A stretch of 64,000 nt of DNA from CAYZHM01 sp964478225 (GTDB taxonomy: Bacteria; Pseudomonadota; Alphaproteobacteria; Micavibrionales; Micavibrionaceae): NCBI GenBank assembly GCA_964478225.1, contig CAYZHM010000008.1, forward strand, positions 1-64,000, given 5' to 3'. The notes beneath the pieces are model-generated. The model made no database searches. It was not told where the DNA came from and worked only from the letters and a program-made list of their open reading frames with translations. Position 1 is the stretch's first letter. The number at the start of each line of letters is the position of its first letter. Of the stretch, positions 26,120-35,122 are shown in pieces. Both the position numbers and the translations under genes were made by a program.

Positions 26120-26646
26120 GTGTCCTTATCGCAATAATAGTGGAGGCTGTCGATCTTTTTCCCATCATCAAGAAAATATTCTTTGCGGGTGTAATAGGGC
26201 TGCATACCACTATTTTCCATGACCTTGATCATGCCTGTGTTTGTGGCCATAGTCCCGCCCGTAATCATGCGTATTTTACCCTGATCAAAAACATAAAAAA
26301 TCAAGGCTTGCCAGATTTCCCGCGCATATCCTTGTCCCCATAAGGATTTTTCTCCAATCATGATTTGCAAGTCGCAAACGCCGTTAATCATATCGGCGCA
26401 CGTTGTGACATTGCCTATGTGTTGGTTGTTTTCGCGTAATGCAATCGCAAGAAATTTATTATCCGTGCTTGTAAAACTGTCTAAAAATCTTTTACAGCTT
26501 TCGGCATCATGCGTTTGAAATCGTTGCCTTGAATATTGGATGACGTCTTTATCATTCAGCCAGGCAATGTAGTCTGAAGATATAAATTCTTCGCTGAACT
26601 CAACCAGGCGTGTTCTTGGTGTTATAATTTCAAAATTATTGCGCAT
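26104..26646 (-). CDS. GNAT N-acetyltransferase, RimJ/RimL type
   Basis: A 180-residue acetyltransferase. RTRLVEF near the N-terminus and WGQGYAREIW (acetyl-CoA pyrophosphate loop) are typical of the RimJ/RimL branch; VMENSGMQPY is the terminal motif. In glycan loci such proteins acetylate amino sugars (PseH is an example), and the adjacent sugar aminotransferase makes that the favoured role. It overlaps the ABC exporter start by sixteen bases and follows the upstream gene by one base. Confidence 0.85.
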   Translation of the reverse strand: MRNNFEIITPRTRLVEFSEEFISSDYIAWLNDKDVIQYSRQRFQTHDAESCKRFLDSFTSTDNKFLAIALRENNQHIGNVTTCADMINGVCDLQIMIGEKSLWGQGYAREIWQALIFYVFDQGKIRMITGGTMATNTGMIKVMENSGMQPYYTRKEYFLDDGKKIDSLHYYCDKDTWKKK

Positions 26647-26647
26647 T

Positions 26648-28183
26648 TTAAATTTTATTAAACCAGTCTTTTATGCGTTGTTCAGGTGTAAAATCTTTGG
26701 GGTTTTTGAAGACATTAAGCACTTGTTTTTCATTCCAAGCCAAAAACCCGTTTTTACCAATTTTACCCTCAATCGGGTTTGCATTCTCGGCCAGCCTCTT
26801 TTGAAGACGCGGAGGCCAAGAACGTATATTATGCCATCCATCCTGAAGATAAAAAATATGCATTCCGCTCCCCAAGGCTTCGGCGAGGGTGGACGTCGCA
26901 GAAAAATGAAAGAAAGCAGCATCGTAATTGTCTATAACCTGAGAAAAGGGCGCCCATTCTACATTAACGCGTGGGTCAAAAATCTGATCAAAATGTGTCC
27001 AATTCGCTTCTGGATGTGCCTTAAATGAAACTTCGTAGCCATGAGCAAGAAGAAGGTCACTTAGTCTTTTCTCAAGATCGAAATAGAAGGCCATATCACA
27101 GGCATTAAAGGCGCTTACTCTTGAGATAATTGAGCGCCCCATGATGGCCACATGCTTGATTATGCTGCGTGGTTTTGTGTCACGCAGATAATGTTTATAA
27201 TAATCATCTTGTTTTAGATTTAGGGTTTCGAATTGAGCAAGCTCTATAGGGAGGCGTTGCTTCAGATCCTCCGCATCTTTTGCAAACGCGTCGTTAATCG
27301 CGCAAAAAACATCGGAATTGGCAAGCGAAGCAAGGTCTGGTTCGTCTGCCGAGAGAGCACTGCCATGGAACGAAGAATAGGATTTACCGCCACTTTGTTG
27401 AGATATGGTGGAAAATATGGACTGCACATACGTTGTTAGACTTTGAGCACACAGATCAAATTTGAATTTCCCGCAAAATAGCCTGATTTTTTGATAATCG
27501 ACGTACCGTTCTATAATTTCTTGTTCTAAAAACACGCGTATTTCCTCGAGCGAGGAGGCATCCACGATTAAGCCACGTTTGTTTAGAACAGAGATAATTT
27601 CCTCATGTAAAAAGCCAGCCAAGCGAAGAATATCTTTTTCGTCTTTATTAGAGAGGGTGACTTTGATAGACCGGAATATGCCCACTGGATTTCTTATAAG
27701 CCATAGAAAACACAGTTTCCCATGATACAGGAGACTTTTTTGCAGTGTTAGTTTTGGAGATATTCGAAAACTATAAAAAATTCGAAAAATAATTCTTTGA
27801 AGAAGGGTTGTTATCTGGTCCTTTAGCAACGGGGGGGCAGAGAATTTTTTCAAGGCTGATTGTGGTGCAAAAACAATCGGTTGTTCGAGGTTAAGATGGA
27901 ACGCATTGACAGGATTGGCTGAGAGTTTTTTGATCAAAGCGTAGTTGTATATCATATGTGAAATTACGCCGACCATGTCGAAACAGGAGCGCAAAATCTG
28001 ATTATGTGGTGCCAAATCAGGCTTCAGAATGGCCTTAAAGAAAATATGCTGTATGTCGGCGTTGAGGCCTGCCAGAAGTGTTGTATCAATGGGCCAGTCA
28101 AAATTTCCAATTTCCTTCGGATCGAGCAAAATTGACCCGTTGAAATTGAGGTCTAAAAAATATGGTTTTTCTTTCTCTGCCAT
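26648..28183 (-). CDS. GT-B-like protein with HP motif, possible nonulosonate or capsule transferase
   Basis: A 511-residue protein of no certain family. The C-terminal domain has VSFKAHPEANW, then a YDAAFFHFSATSTLAEAL stretch and SGMHIFYLQDG, resembling the HP and S-S/T elements of bacterial sialyltransferase-like and CDP-glycerol transferase-like GT-B enzymes. The N-terminal 250 residues are largely helical with no motif that I can name. Adjacent genes encode cytidylyltransferase-type domains and a NeuB-like enzyme lies in the same operon, so use of a CMP-activated sugar is plausible. Function remains inferred. Confidence 0.5.
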   Translation of the reverse strand: MAEKEKPYFLDLNFNGSILLDPKEIGNFDWPIDTTLLAGLNADIQHIFFKAILKPDLAPHNQILRSCFDMVGVISHMIYNYALIKKLSANPVNAFHLNLEQPIVFAPQSALKKFSAPPLLKDQITTLLQRIIFRIFYSFRISPKLTLQKSLLYHGKLCFLWLIRNPVGIFRSIKVTLSNKDEKDILRLAGFLHEEIISVLNKRGLIVDASSLEEIRVFLEQEIIERYVDYQKIRLFCGKFKFDLCAQSLTTYVQSIFSTISQQSGGKSYSSFHGSALSADEPDLASLANSDVFCAINDAFAKDAEDLKQRLPIELAQFETLNLKQDDYYKHYLRDTKPRSIIKHVAIMGRSIISRVSAFNACDMAFYFDLEKRLSDLLLAHGYEVSFKAHPEANWTHFDQIFDPRVNVEWAPFSQVIDNYDAAFFHFSATSTLAEALGSGMHIFYLQDGWHNIRSWPPRLQKRLAENANPIEGKIGKNGFLAWNEKQVLNVFKNPKDFTPEQRIKDWFNKI

Positions 28184-28189
28184 CGTTGC

Positions 28190-29221
28190 CTAGGATTTAA
28201 CAGCAATAATATGCCTTGAATCAGAAAAAAACGCCCTGTCCAGGCATTCTTGAACAGGATCAATCATTTCAGACAGTTTTCCCATGCAGTTTCTCAGGAA
28301 ACTTTCGGGGTATTGATTTTTCAGGTGCGTGCCAAAAAAGCGATAAACATCCATCATATCCTGACCAAAAACCCATTCCGATACAATGTTGTATCCAGAT
28401 CTTTTGAGAAAATAATTTAAAGAATTGTTTGTGAACATTTGCACATGATACATGCCATCCATTTGACGCGGGCAATGTCGTCTTGTGAGAGCCTCAAACA
28501 TGCTGACAAATCCGAAAACCGGCACAGAAAAAATGAAGATAGTGCCTTTTTTGTTTGCCTTAAGCGCTTCGATTACGGCAAACAAATTTTCAACATGCTC
28601 TAAAACGAAAAATGAAACAATTATATTAGCATTAGATTGACGTATTGTTTGATCAAAAGACAGAGAATTGGCCTGAATTTTTTCTGGATCGTTCATCTTT
28701 TGTGCAAGTTCAAGATTATGTTGATCGATCTCGAGCCCCTGAAAATTGTTAATACCTTTCAACCCCAACGCTTTAAGGAAATAACCGGCACCACAGCCAA
28801 TCTCTAGCCAGGATAGATCCTCGTTATAAAGCTCTAGCTTTTGAAGGCTCTCAATCGCCCATTCCGCTTTGGGCGTATAGATGCGCTCACACCGAGAGAG
28901 ATACTGTTTTTCTTCGATCGTTGTATAAGTTGAGGAATAGCCGAACTTTTCACTATAGGCTTTTTCAAAAGAATCATCAGGATGGTGCTTGGTTTGTAAA
29001 TGCCCGCAATTTGAGCATAAGCACCATTCCGTATCTCTGTGGTTAAGGTTTTCCGCGGATTTCAATGACACATTGCAAAGCAAGCAATGTTCCCTTTGGG
29101 GATACCCTTTAAGACGTTGGTTAAAATCGTTCACGATCTCGACCAACTCTTGTTCGACATTCATAAGATAGTCGAACTCGGTAGCAATGTCTGAAGCGGG
29201 TTTAGAGAATTTGACGTTCAT
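28190..29221 (-). CDS. SAM-dependent methyltransferase with N-terminal zinc ribbon
   Basis: A 343-residue protein. Near residues 47-73 there are two Cys pairs (CLLC and CSNC), a zinc-binding module seen in sugar C-methyltransferases and related glycan methyltransferases. The class I methyltransferase domain follows, with motif I LEIGCGAGYFL, GLEIDQHNL, and IVSFFVLEHV as motif IV. The start ATG overlaps the stop of the preceding gene (ATGA). It probably methylates a sugar or sugar nucleotide; the position is unknown. Confidence 0.82.
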   Translation of the reverse strand: MNVKFSKPASDIATEFDYLMNVEQELVEIVNDFNQRLKGYPQREHCLLCNVSLKSAENLNHRDTEWCLCSNCGHLQTKHHPDDSFEKAYSEKFGYSSTYTTIEEKQYLSRCERIYTPKAEWAIESLQKLELYNEDLSWLEIGCGAGYFLKALGLKGINNFQGLEIDQHNLELAQKMNDPEKIQANSLSFDQTIRQSNANIIVSFFVLEHVENLFAVIEALKANKKGTIFIFSVPVFGFVSMFEALTRRHCPRQMDGMYHVQMFTNNSLNYFLKRSGYNIVSEWVFGQDMMDVYRFFGTHLKNQYPESFLRNCMGKLSEMIDPVQECLDRAFFSDSRHIIAVKS

Positions 29222-30627
29222 CAGGCCGCTAATGCCTTCTTTTTTTCCAACATGTGTGATGCAATCAACTGTGCCACTTTATGTCTGTAATCATCAGAAA
29301 TAAAGAAGCCCTCAACGCCCGTAATTGTATAGGGAACGAGCCTCGGGCCTCTGATATTGCCTTTTTTGATGTTGATATTTTTGACGGCCGTACAAACATT
29401 TGTATCACGATAAATTTTTCCGCCATCAATATACTGGAAACGATGGAAATCTAAGCGTTGAAGGCCATAAGCATTGCGAATAAAGAAGTTTTCATCATCA
29501 TAGGCCTCAACTGCTAAGGACGCATCTGCATCGTTTAAAAGCAACGTATGAATAGCCTCTTCCAAAGACGCCAAAGTGAGAAAGGGCGCTTGCACATAAT
29601 TGATAACCGTGATGCCTTTAAACTTAGGATCATAAGGCTCAATCGCAACCCTAAGCATCTCTGAAAGAGGCGCCGTTCTGAATGTTGACTCAAAAGTCCG
29701 GCTAACATATTCGATCCGCGGGTCATTTATCTGGTTCAAATGCTGTTTAACATCTGGTGTGTCTGAAACAACCAATATTTTATCAAACGTGTCGCTTTCT
29801 GCCATGCGCTGCATTGCGTAATGCAAAAGTGTTTTATTATTGAGCTCCGCCGACCAGCAATTTTCGGTAAAATCAAAATATTGTCGTACAGGAATCACGC
29901 CAATAATCGGACGGCTTTGCTCAAGATTTTTAGCTGTAATATCTTTTTTGATTTTTTGCCGTGCAAATTTGATAGTTGGGCTTTCATTATCAGCGCCTGT
30001 AAGGTTTTTGAAATGCCGACGGTAATAGAACAGAGGCAAATTTATATTTCCGCATTTGTATTTCTCGCGAATGCGTACCCAAAGATCAAAACCATCTTGG
30101 GCCCCGAGGTCTTCGCGATATCCGCCTAGTTCTCTTAAAATTTCAGTTTTTGCCAAAATACAGGCCCCGTTAGGCGGTAGATCAAGAATATGATCTTCCT
30201 CATAGAGCTTACGTCGCCGCTCGTGCGAGAAGATATTGCCCAATTGATCCATCAGGTAATAATCCGGGAAGACCATGATTGTATCAGGGTTTCGTTCAAG
30301 ATAGTGGTAAAGATTGAGCAGGATATTTTCATCAAAAACATCGTCACCATCTAGCCGTATTATATATTTACCCTTTGCTTCGCGTATGGCGAGGTTGCAA
30401 ACTGCCGGAAGTTTAATGCCTTCTGTCCTGAACGTACGAATGTTCGGAACGTTCTTATAAAGCTGGATGATATCTGGGGTATTATCTGATGATCCATCAT
30501 CGATAATTAACAATTCCCAATCTTCAAACGTTTGCTTGAAGACACTTTCCAAGGCCTCTTGCAAAAACTGCCCGTAATTATGGCAAGGGACATAGACTGT
30601 AATTGCCGGATTTTCTCTCTGAACCAT
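29221..30627 (-). CDS. Fusion of GT2 glycosyltransferase and cytidylyltransferase-like domain
   Basis: A 468-residue two-domain protein. Residues about 8-230 form a GT2 glycosyltransferase: VYVPCHNYGQFLQEAL, LLIIDDGSSDNTPD and the metal-binding RLDGDDVFDEN. Residues about 240-468 resemble CMP-sugar synthetases of the NeuA/KdsB fold: GVIPVRQYF, KILVVSDTPDV, NYVQAPFLTL and GVEGFFISDDY. The usual R-x-G-S-K-x-x-P nucleotide loop is not recognisable, so the second domain may be altered or inactive. ATG 30627 has AGGA five bases upstream; the frame extends to 30687 but would overlap the previous gene. A fused enzyme could couple activation and transfer of a nonulosonic-type sugar. Confidence 0.75.
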   Translation of the reverse strand: MVQRENPAITVYVPCHNYGQFLQEALESVFKQTFEDWELLIIDDGSSDNTPDIIQLYKNVPNIRTFRTEGIKLPAVCNLAIREAKGKYIIRLDGDDVFDENILLNLYHYLERNPDTIMVFPDYYLMDQLGNIFSHERRRKLYEEDHILDLPPNGACILAKTEILRELGGYREDLGAQDGFDLWVRIREKYKCGNINLPLFYYRRHFKNLTGADNESPTIKFARQKIKKDITAKNLEQSRPIIGVIPVRQYFDFTENCWSAELNNKTLLHYAMQRMAESDTFDKILVVSDTPDVKQHLNQINDPRIEYVSRTFESTFRTAPLSEMLRVAIEPYDPKFKGITVINYVQAPFLTLASLEEAIHTLLLNDADASLAVEAYDDENFFIRNAYGLQRLDFHRFQYIDGGKIYRDTNVCTAVKNINIKKGNIRGPRLVPYTITGVEGFFISDDYRHKVAQLIASHMLEKKKALAA

Positions 30628-30670
30628 TTTGATCCTGTAAGTTTCTGAAAAGAAATGCAGTCTAGTGGAA

Positions 30671-31666
30671 TTAGTATGAATCCTCAAGTCTCGTGACTAA
30701 GTAAGGCTGAAGATGTGGATTGCAATGTTTCAGACCCTCAGGCGTGGCATTGGGCATCAAGGACTTAATGGGCTTACCCAAGCGTAAGGCGGCTATCAAC
30801 AGGAGTGAACTTATACCCCACACCTCAGAGCATATTTGCAGAAACGGCGCAGGGTTTTGCTCTTCGACCAAAACCATATTCTTATCACTAAATTTATTAT
30901 GTATAAATCTTTGGGCGGCGGCCTTATCTTGCCGAGGATGAGATTTAACAAGGATCTTGTTATCAGGATAGTCTTTGCTCTGAATGGTATACGCCATTTC
31001 CAGCACAAGCTGCCAATCATAGCCATAAAGATTTTTTGTTTCCGGCTCAAACGGATCAAGCGGCAGAAAAATAGCGTTTGATCCGCAATCATATTTTTGG
31101 ACGAGATCGGAACCCGTTTCGACTTTTTGTGCCTGCTCAATTAAGTCTTCTAGACCCGGATGTAAGAATACCTGCAAAAACTGCCTTATTTGATCCTCAT
31201 CCAGACCTTTGTGCTTGAAACCAGAAAATTGGAGGTCATAGGCATATTGGTCTGGTACCAGCAATTTATGAGGAAGTGCGTTGGTCTGGAAACTATCTTG
31301 TGAAAAAAAGCTGTCCGTAATATCTTTCCAGTGATCAGACACAAATATAATCTCAAAACTCGCTGCAAACGCCGACTGAAGGGCAGAAAAACAGGCAGAA
31401 AAATCTGTCTGTTGCCCCATGAAGAATGCATGACGAGGGGATGTTTTGGACTTAGGGGCGTCTATTTCATTCAGTTCATGACGCGGATATTCCAGATTCT
31501 GAGACGCCCAACCATCTGCATACCATTTTGTTTGCTTATTCTGTGATGCGGCAAGCTTATAAATAGGATCCAAAACTCTGGCGGTACCGGGATCCACTGC
31601 ATAAAAACTGCAGCTTTCATAAGGCTCTACTAACGCGCTGATTTTCTTTTGTGCTTCCAGATTCAT
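30671..31666 (-). CDS. Putative GT-B transferase with KSHP motif
   Basis: A 331-residue protein with no clear family. The C-terminal half has KILVKSHPRQDKAAA followed about 45 residues later by CSEVWGISSLLLIAALRLGKP. An HP motif and a following S-S pair are typical of bacterial sialyltransferase and polysialyltransferase families, where they bind the CMP donor. No signal peptide or membrane helix. It overlaps the Gfo/Idh gene by four bases and precedes the cytidylyltransferase fusion. A CMP-nonulosonate transferase is the best guess. Confidence 0.5.
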   Translation of the reverse strand: MNLEAQKKISALVEPYESCSFYAVDPGTARVLDPIYKLAASQNKQTKWYADGWASQNLEYPRHELNEIDAPKSKTSPRHAFFMGQQTDFSACFSALQSAFAASFEIIFVSDHWKDITDSFFSQDSFQTNALPHKLLVPDQYAYDLQFSGFKHKGLDEDQIRQFLQVFLHPGLEDLIEQAQKVETGSDLVQKYDCGSNAIFLPLDPFEPETKNLYGYDWQLVLEMAYTIQSKDYPDNKILVKSHPRQDKAAAQRFIHNKFSDKNMVLVEEQNPAPFLQICSEVWGISSLLLIAALRLGKPIKSLMPNATPEGLKHCNPHLQPYLVTRLEDSY

Positions 31667-32598
31667 AGTCCGTTCTTTAGCCTATCGACAATTTCAGCAA
31701 CATCGCAGGCATCATCAGCTGTGCAAGCGGGCTGTTCCTTTCCCTCCAGAACGCCATATAGATTATCGAGCATATTCATCATGCAAGTAGGATAATCTGT
31801 TTTCACGGTCTCTTGATAAACCAGACGCCTTCCAGGCGGAATGCCGACGTTTTCCTTTACGCCCCAAACATCCATATCACGATGATCGTTATAAATTACG
31901 AAACGTCGATCAGATAGGGTTATATCAACCTCAAATCCAGTGAAGCTGGTTTCAGCGAGAGCATGAATGAAAACATGATCACAGAGCTCGGTTTTGAAAT
32001 GTGCAGAAAGGCTGGGATCGTCTGGGTTAAAATCGTTGCAGGAAGCTAGCGGTGTTGAGCCGGTAATTTTGTCTGCCAGAAGGAAAATCAGGTCTACGGC
32101 GTGAGAACCATTGTTTTTAAGGCCTTTTGCGTAACGGATTGTAACATTAAGAAGTTCGCTCTCACGGGATCTAATCAGTTTCGCGATATTGGCATATGTC
32201 TGCGAATAGCGACGCGAATAATTGACAAGCAGCGGAAAATTACTTCTTTCATAGAGTTCACAAATTTTTATGGATTCTTCTAAATTCATGCCCATAGGCT
32301 TTTCAACGACTATAGCTTTAAGTCCACGGTTTAATAATTTTTCTAATATACGCGCATGTTGGTTTGTCGCTGCCGCAACGCACGCCACGTCATAATGTTC
32401 GCTATTAAGGGCCTCATCAAGGTCTCTATGTGTTATTATGCTCTCGTTGCTCAGCGGATCACAAACAGCACTTAAGACAAATCCTTCATGCGCTGAAAGT
32501 GCATCCGCATAATTTTGCGGCAGGGGAGAAGAGGGATCTTTGATCTGGCTGCCGATCGACCCTGCACCGATTAATAGTGTTTTGTAGACATTCCCCAT
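31663..32598 (-). CDS. Gfo/Idh/MocA-family oxidoreductase
   Basis: A 311-residue NAD(P)-dependent sugar oxidoreductase. LIGAGSIGSQ is the dinucleotide-binding loop, VVEKPMGMN contains the conserved E-K-P with the catalytic Lys, and NGSHAVDL the His-containing active-site motif. It probably oxidises or reduces a keto-sugar or sugar nucleotide. It shares a single base with the upstream cytidylyltransferase gene and overlaps the downstream one. Similar dehydrogenases occur in legionaminic acid loci, but that parallel is only suggestive. Confidence 0.85.
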   Translation of the reverse strand: MGNVYKTLLIGAGSIGSQIKDPSSPLPQNYADALSAHEGFVLSAVCDPLSNESIITHRDLDEALNSEHYDVACVAAATNQHARILEKLLNRGLKAIVVEKPMGMNLEESIKICELYERSNFPLLVNYSRRYSQTYANIAKLIRSRESELLNVTIRYAKGLKNNGSHAVDLIFLLADKITGSTPLASCNDFNPDDPSLSAHFKTELCDHVFIHALAETSFTGFEVDITLSDRRFVIYNDHRDMDVWGVKENVGIPPGRRLVYQETVKTDYPTCMMNMLDNLYGVLEGKEQPACTADDACDVAEIVDRLKNGL

Positions 32599-33338
32599 CA
32601 GCCATCACCCGGTCGTTTTTGTTTTACGGATGAATTTATATCTTTCCACTCAGGATTTTCATCAATCAAAGCAAGAATGTCGGAAGAACCAAACGCAGGC
32701 TTGGTTTCGTTGAGTGTTTCGAAAACCCTTCTGACAAGCTCATAATCATTAGGCTCATCAACCGTGAGGCGGATGTCATCTCTCAACAAGCAAGGATCAA
32801 CCGGATTTCCACCGATTTTAAATGTATTGGGATTAATTTGGATGTAATAACCGCCATGAACCCTGATCTTAGGATCATCGCAGAGCTCATCGGATTTTAA
32901 TAGCGCACTGCGCTTAAAGCATCGCACGTTGAGCCCAATCAAGATGTTTTGGCCTAAAGAGTTGGAAACCAGATCCAGATCATTCTCTATGAGATAATTC
33001 ACACAATCATCAATCAGAACAGGATCTATAAGAGGATTATCGCCGGTAAGCTGTACGATAATATCAGGATTTTCTTCTGTGGTCCCTTCAACAATACGCT
33101 CAGTAACGTCCTCCTCTGAGCCGCGATATATTGGAACGCCAATTCTCAGGCATAAATCTTCAATAATTTTGTTCATAGGCTCGCGTGTTGATAAAACCTT
33201 TACACCCTGAACGGTTTTTGCACGTGCAACACGCTCTATTTTCCTTTGCAACAGAGGAAGGCCGCCCAAAGGAAGCATAACTTTGCCCGGTAGACGGGTT
33301 GCACCCATGCGGGCTTCTATAGTGGCCAAAATCTTCAT
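32598..33338 (-). CDS. SpsF-like cytidylyltransferase
   Basis: A 246-residue nucleotidyltransferase. ILATIEARMGATRLPGKVML is the nucleotide loop typical of SpsF and related CMP-sugar synthetase-fold proteins, and IVQLTGDNPLIDP contains the metal-binding Asp. ATG 33338 is preferred over the TTG at 33347 as it has GGA at normal distance. In a locus with a NeuB-like synthase this is the most plausible enzyme for CTP activation of the acidic sugar, since the other candidate domain (29221-30627) has a degenerate loop. Confidence 0.85.
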   Translation of the reverse strand: MKILATIEARMGATRLPGKVMLPLGGLPLLQRKIERVARAKTVQGVKVLSTREPMNKIIEDLCLRIGVPIYRGSEEDVTERIVEGTTEENPDIIVQLTGDNPLIDPVLIDDCVNYLIENDLDLVSNSLGQNILIGLNVRCFKRSALLKSDELCDDPKIRVHGGYYIQINPNTFKIGGNPVDPCLLRDDIRLTVDEPNDYELVRRVFETLNETKPAFGSSDILALIDENPEWKDINSSVKQKRPGDG

Positions 33339-33376
33339 ATTTTCCAAAATATATAGTGTTTCAGGAATTGTCTACA

Positions 33377-35110
33377 TCAAGCCGCTTTTAAGGCTTTGAG
33401 CATCAGATCCCGTAAAGCAATCTTTTGCAGATCAGGCGATAAATCAGCGCTTTCATAATTTTGGCCTAAAACGGATACGATTTCGAATTGATTAAAGTAG
33501 CGTTGCACTGGAAAGACAAATCCTTGCTTTGCTTGGTTAAGGAGCGAAAGGGGCATGTAGCGTGCCAACAATCGTTTCAGCACTGATTTTTGACCGAAAT
33601 GAATGAGCGCGCGTTGATCAAGACCAAAACAATAATTGGTCAGATCGCGATTAAGAAAAGGCGTTCTGATTTCAATGGATGCACGCATGCTTCCGCGATC
33701 AACCGAAGGAATCAAATTCGCGGGCATAGTAGTTTGCAGATCGAACTGTCTTGCACCATGAACCAGGCCAAGATTTTTAGGAAATCCAAAATCCTGAATT
33801 TCGGGCAAAAGATTTTGCGACTGTCCGTTTTTTATTCTTAAAAATTGATCCTCCTTATTTTTTTTCAAGATTTCAGGAAGTAGTTTTGCTTTTTTGAAAG
33901 GGAGTTGAGCCAAAATTGGTAATAAAGGGGCAAAATACTCCGCGAAATTATACAAATGCCGTAGCCTGTAGAACATGGAGTATTTGTTGTAGCCGTAGAA
34001 AAGCTCGTCTCCGCCTAAACCGCTGAGTACTACTTTCATGTATGGCCGGACGGCTTCGGACATCTGATAGATAGAAAAAACAGTCGTGTTATCGATCGGG
34101 CAGCCATAGAAATTTGCAAGATTTTCAGGCAATTTCTGCCACAAATTACTCTCAAGACTATTGATGATCGTATGATTGATAGAAAAATGCCGGCTGATTC
34201 TTGCGGCTTGTTCTGCCTCGTCTTTGCCATCAGGAAAGGCCACCGTATAGCTATTCAAATCGACGCCCAGTTCGCATTTCGCCAAGGCGGCAACAAGCGT
34301 GCTGTCTACACCGCTCGATAAAAATAGACCAAGTGGCACGTCAGAGCGCAGCCGCTTTTCGAGTGAAGCACACAATAAATCCCTGATTTGATCAATAACA
34401 TCTTCTCCAAGCTCTGAAACCTTGCCTTTACCGATATATGGCAGGGGCGCTTTCCAATAGTGATGCTGGACAAGACGGTCATTTTTGATGATGAAATGCG
34501 CACCGGGCGGTAAGACTAATAAACCCTTGAATCCGGTTTTAGGAGGGCATAAAAACCCGAGATTTAAAAATTCCTTCTCCTCACCAATTTCAGAAGAAAA
34601 CGCAAGACCAAAAGCCTGAATAAGGGCAGGGGCTTCAGATGCAAAATAGAACCCATTAGGTGTTTTATAAACATATAAAGGCTTTTCCCCAAAAGGATCA
34701 GTAACAAGATGAACGCTGTCCCCATCTCTCATAGCGAAAGCAAACATTCCATCAAGTTTTTCGAGGGAACGATCACCCCATTTTTTCCAGGCGCCTAATA
34801 AAACTTCTGTATCGCTGCTGGTTGAAAAACTATCGTTTTTTTCAAGCTCTTTGCGCAGTTCGAGGTAATTATAAATTTCGCCGTTATAACTTATGACCAG
34901 CCCGTTTTTTTGCATGGGTTGATTGCTACGTTTGTCGATGTCAAGGATGGAAAGCCGCGTGTGGCCCAAATAAAACCCATTTTCAGGATCTATAAATTCT
35001 CCGGTATCGTCCGGTCCTCGATGAGATAAGGAGTTTTTTATGGCACGCAATTTCTCGATATCATCATCACTGAGGGGTCTTTTAAGTTTACATCCAACAA
35101 TTCCGCACAT
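33377..35110 (-). CDS. AsnB-like glutamine-dependent amidotransferase (copy 3)
   Basis: A 577-residue class II amidotransferase. MCGIVGCKL exposes Cys2; RLSILDIDKRSNQP and YNGEIYNYLEL are glutaminase motifs. The PP-loop is SSGVDST at about residue 262 and LSGLGGDELFYGYN follows. It is somewhat shorter than copies 1 and 2. It lies 12 bases after copy 4, which lacks the glutaminase nucleophile; copy 3 could therefore work alone or supply ammonia to copy 4. The likely substrate is a glycan precursor (inference). Confidence 0.9.
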   Translation of the reverse strand: MCGIVGCKLKRPLSDDDIEKLRAIKNSLSHRGPDDTGEFIDPENGFYLGHTRLSILDIDKRSNQPMQKNGLVISYNGEIYNYLELRKELEKNDSFSTSSDTEVLLGAWKKWGDRSLEKLDGMFAFAMRDGDSVHLVTDPFGEKPLYVYKTPNGFYFASEAPALIQAFGLAFSSEIGEEKEFLNLGFLCPPKTGFKGLLVLPPGAHFIIKNDRLVQHHYWKAPLPYIGKGKVSELGEDVIDQIRDLLCASLEKRLRSDVPLGLFLSSGVDSTLVAALAKCELGVDLNSYTVAFPDGKDEAEQAARISRHFSINHTIINSLESNLWQKLPENLANFYGCPIDNTTVFSIYQMSEAVRPYMKVVLSGLGGDELFYGYNKYSMFYRLRHLYNFAEYFAPLLPILAQLPFKKAKLLPEILKKNKEDQFLRIKNGQSQNLLPEIQDFGFPKNLGLVHGARQFDLQTTMPANLIPSVDRGSMRASIEIRTPFLNRDLTNYCFGLDQRALIHFGQKSVLKRLLARYMPLSLLNQAKQGFVFPVQRYFNQFEIVSVLGQNYESADLSPDLQKIALRDLMLKALKAA

Positions 35111-35122
35111 GTCTTAAAATTC

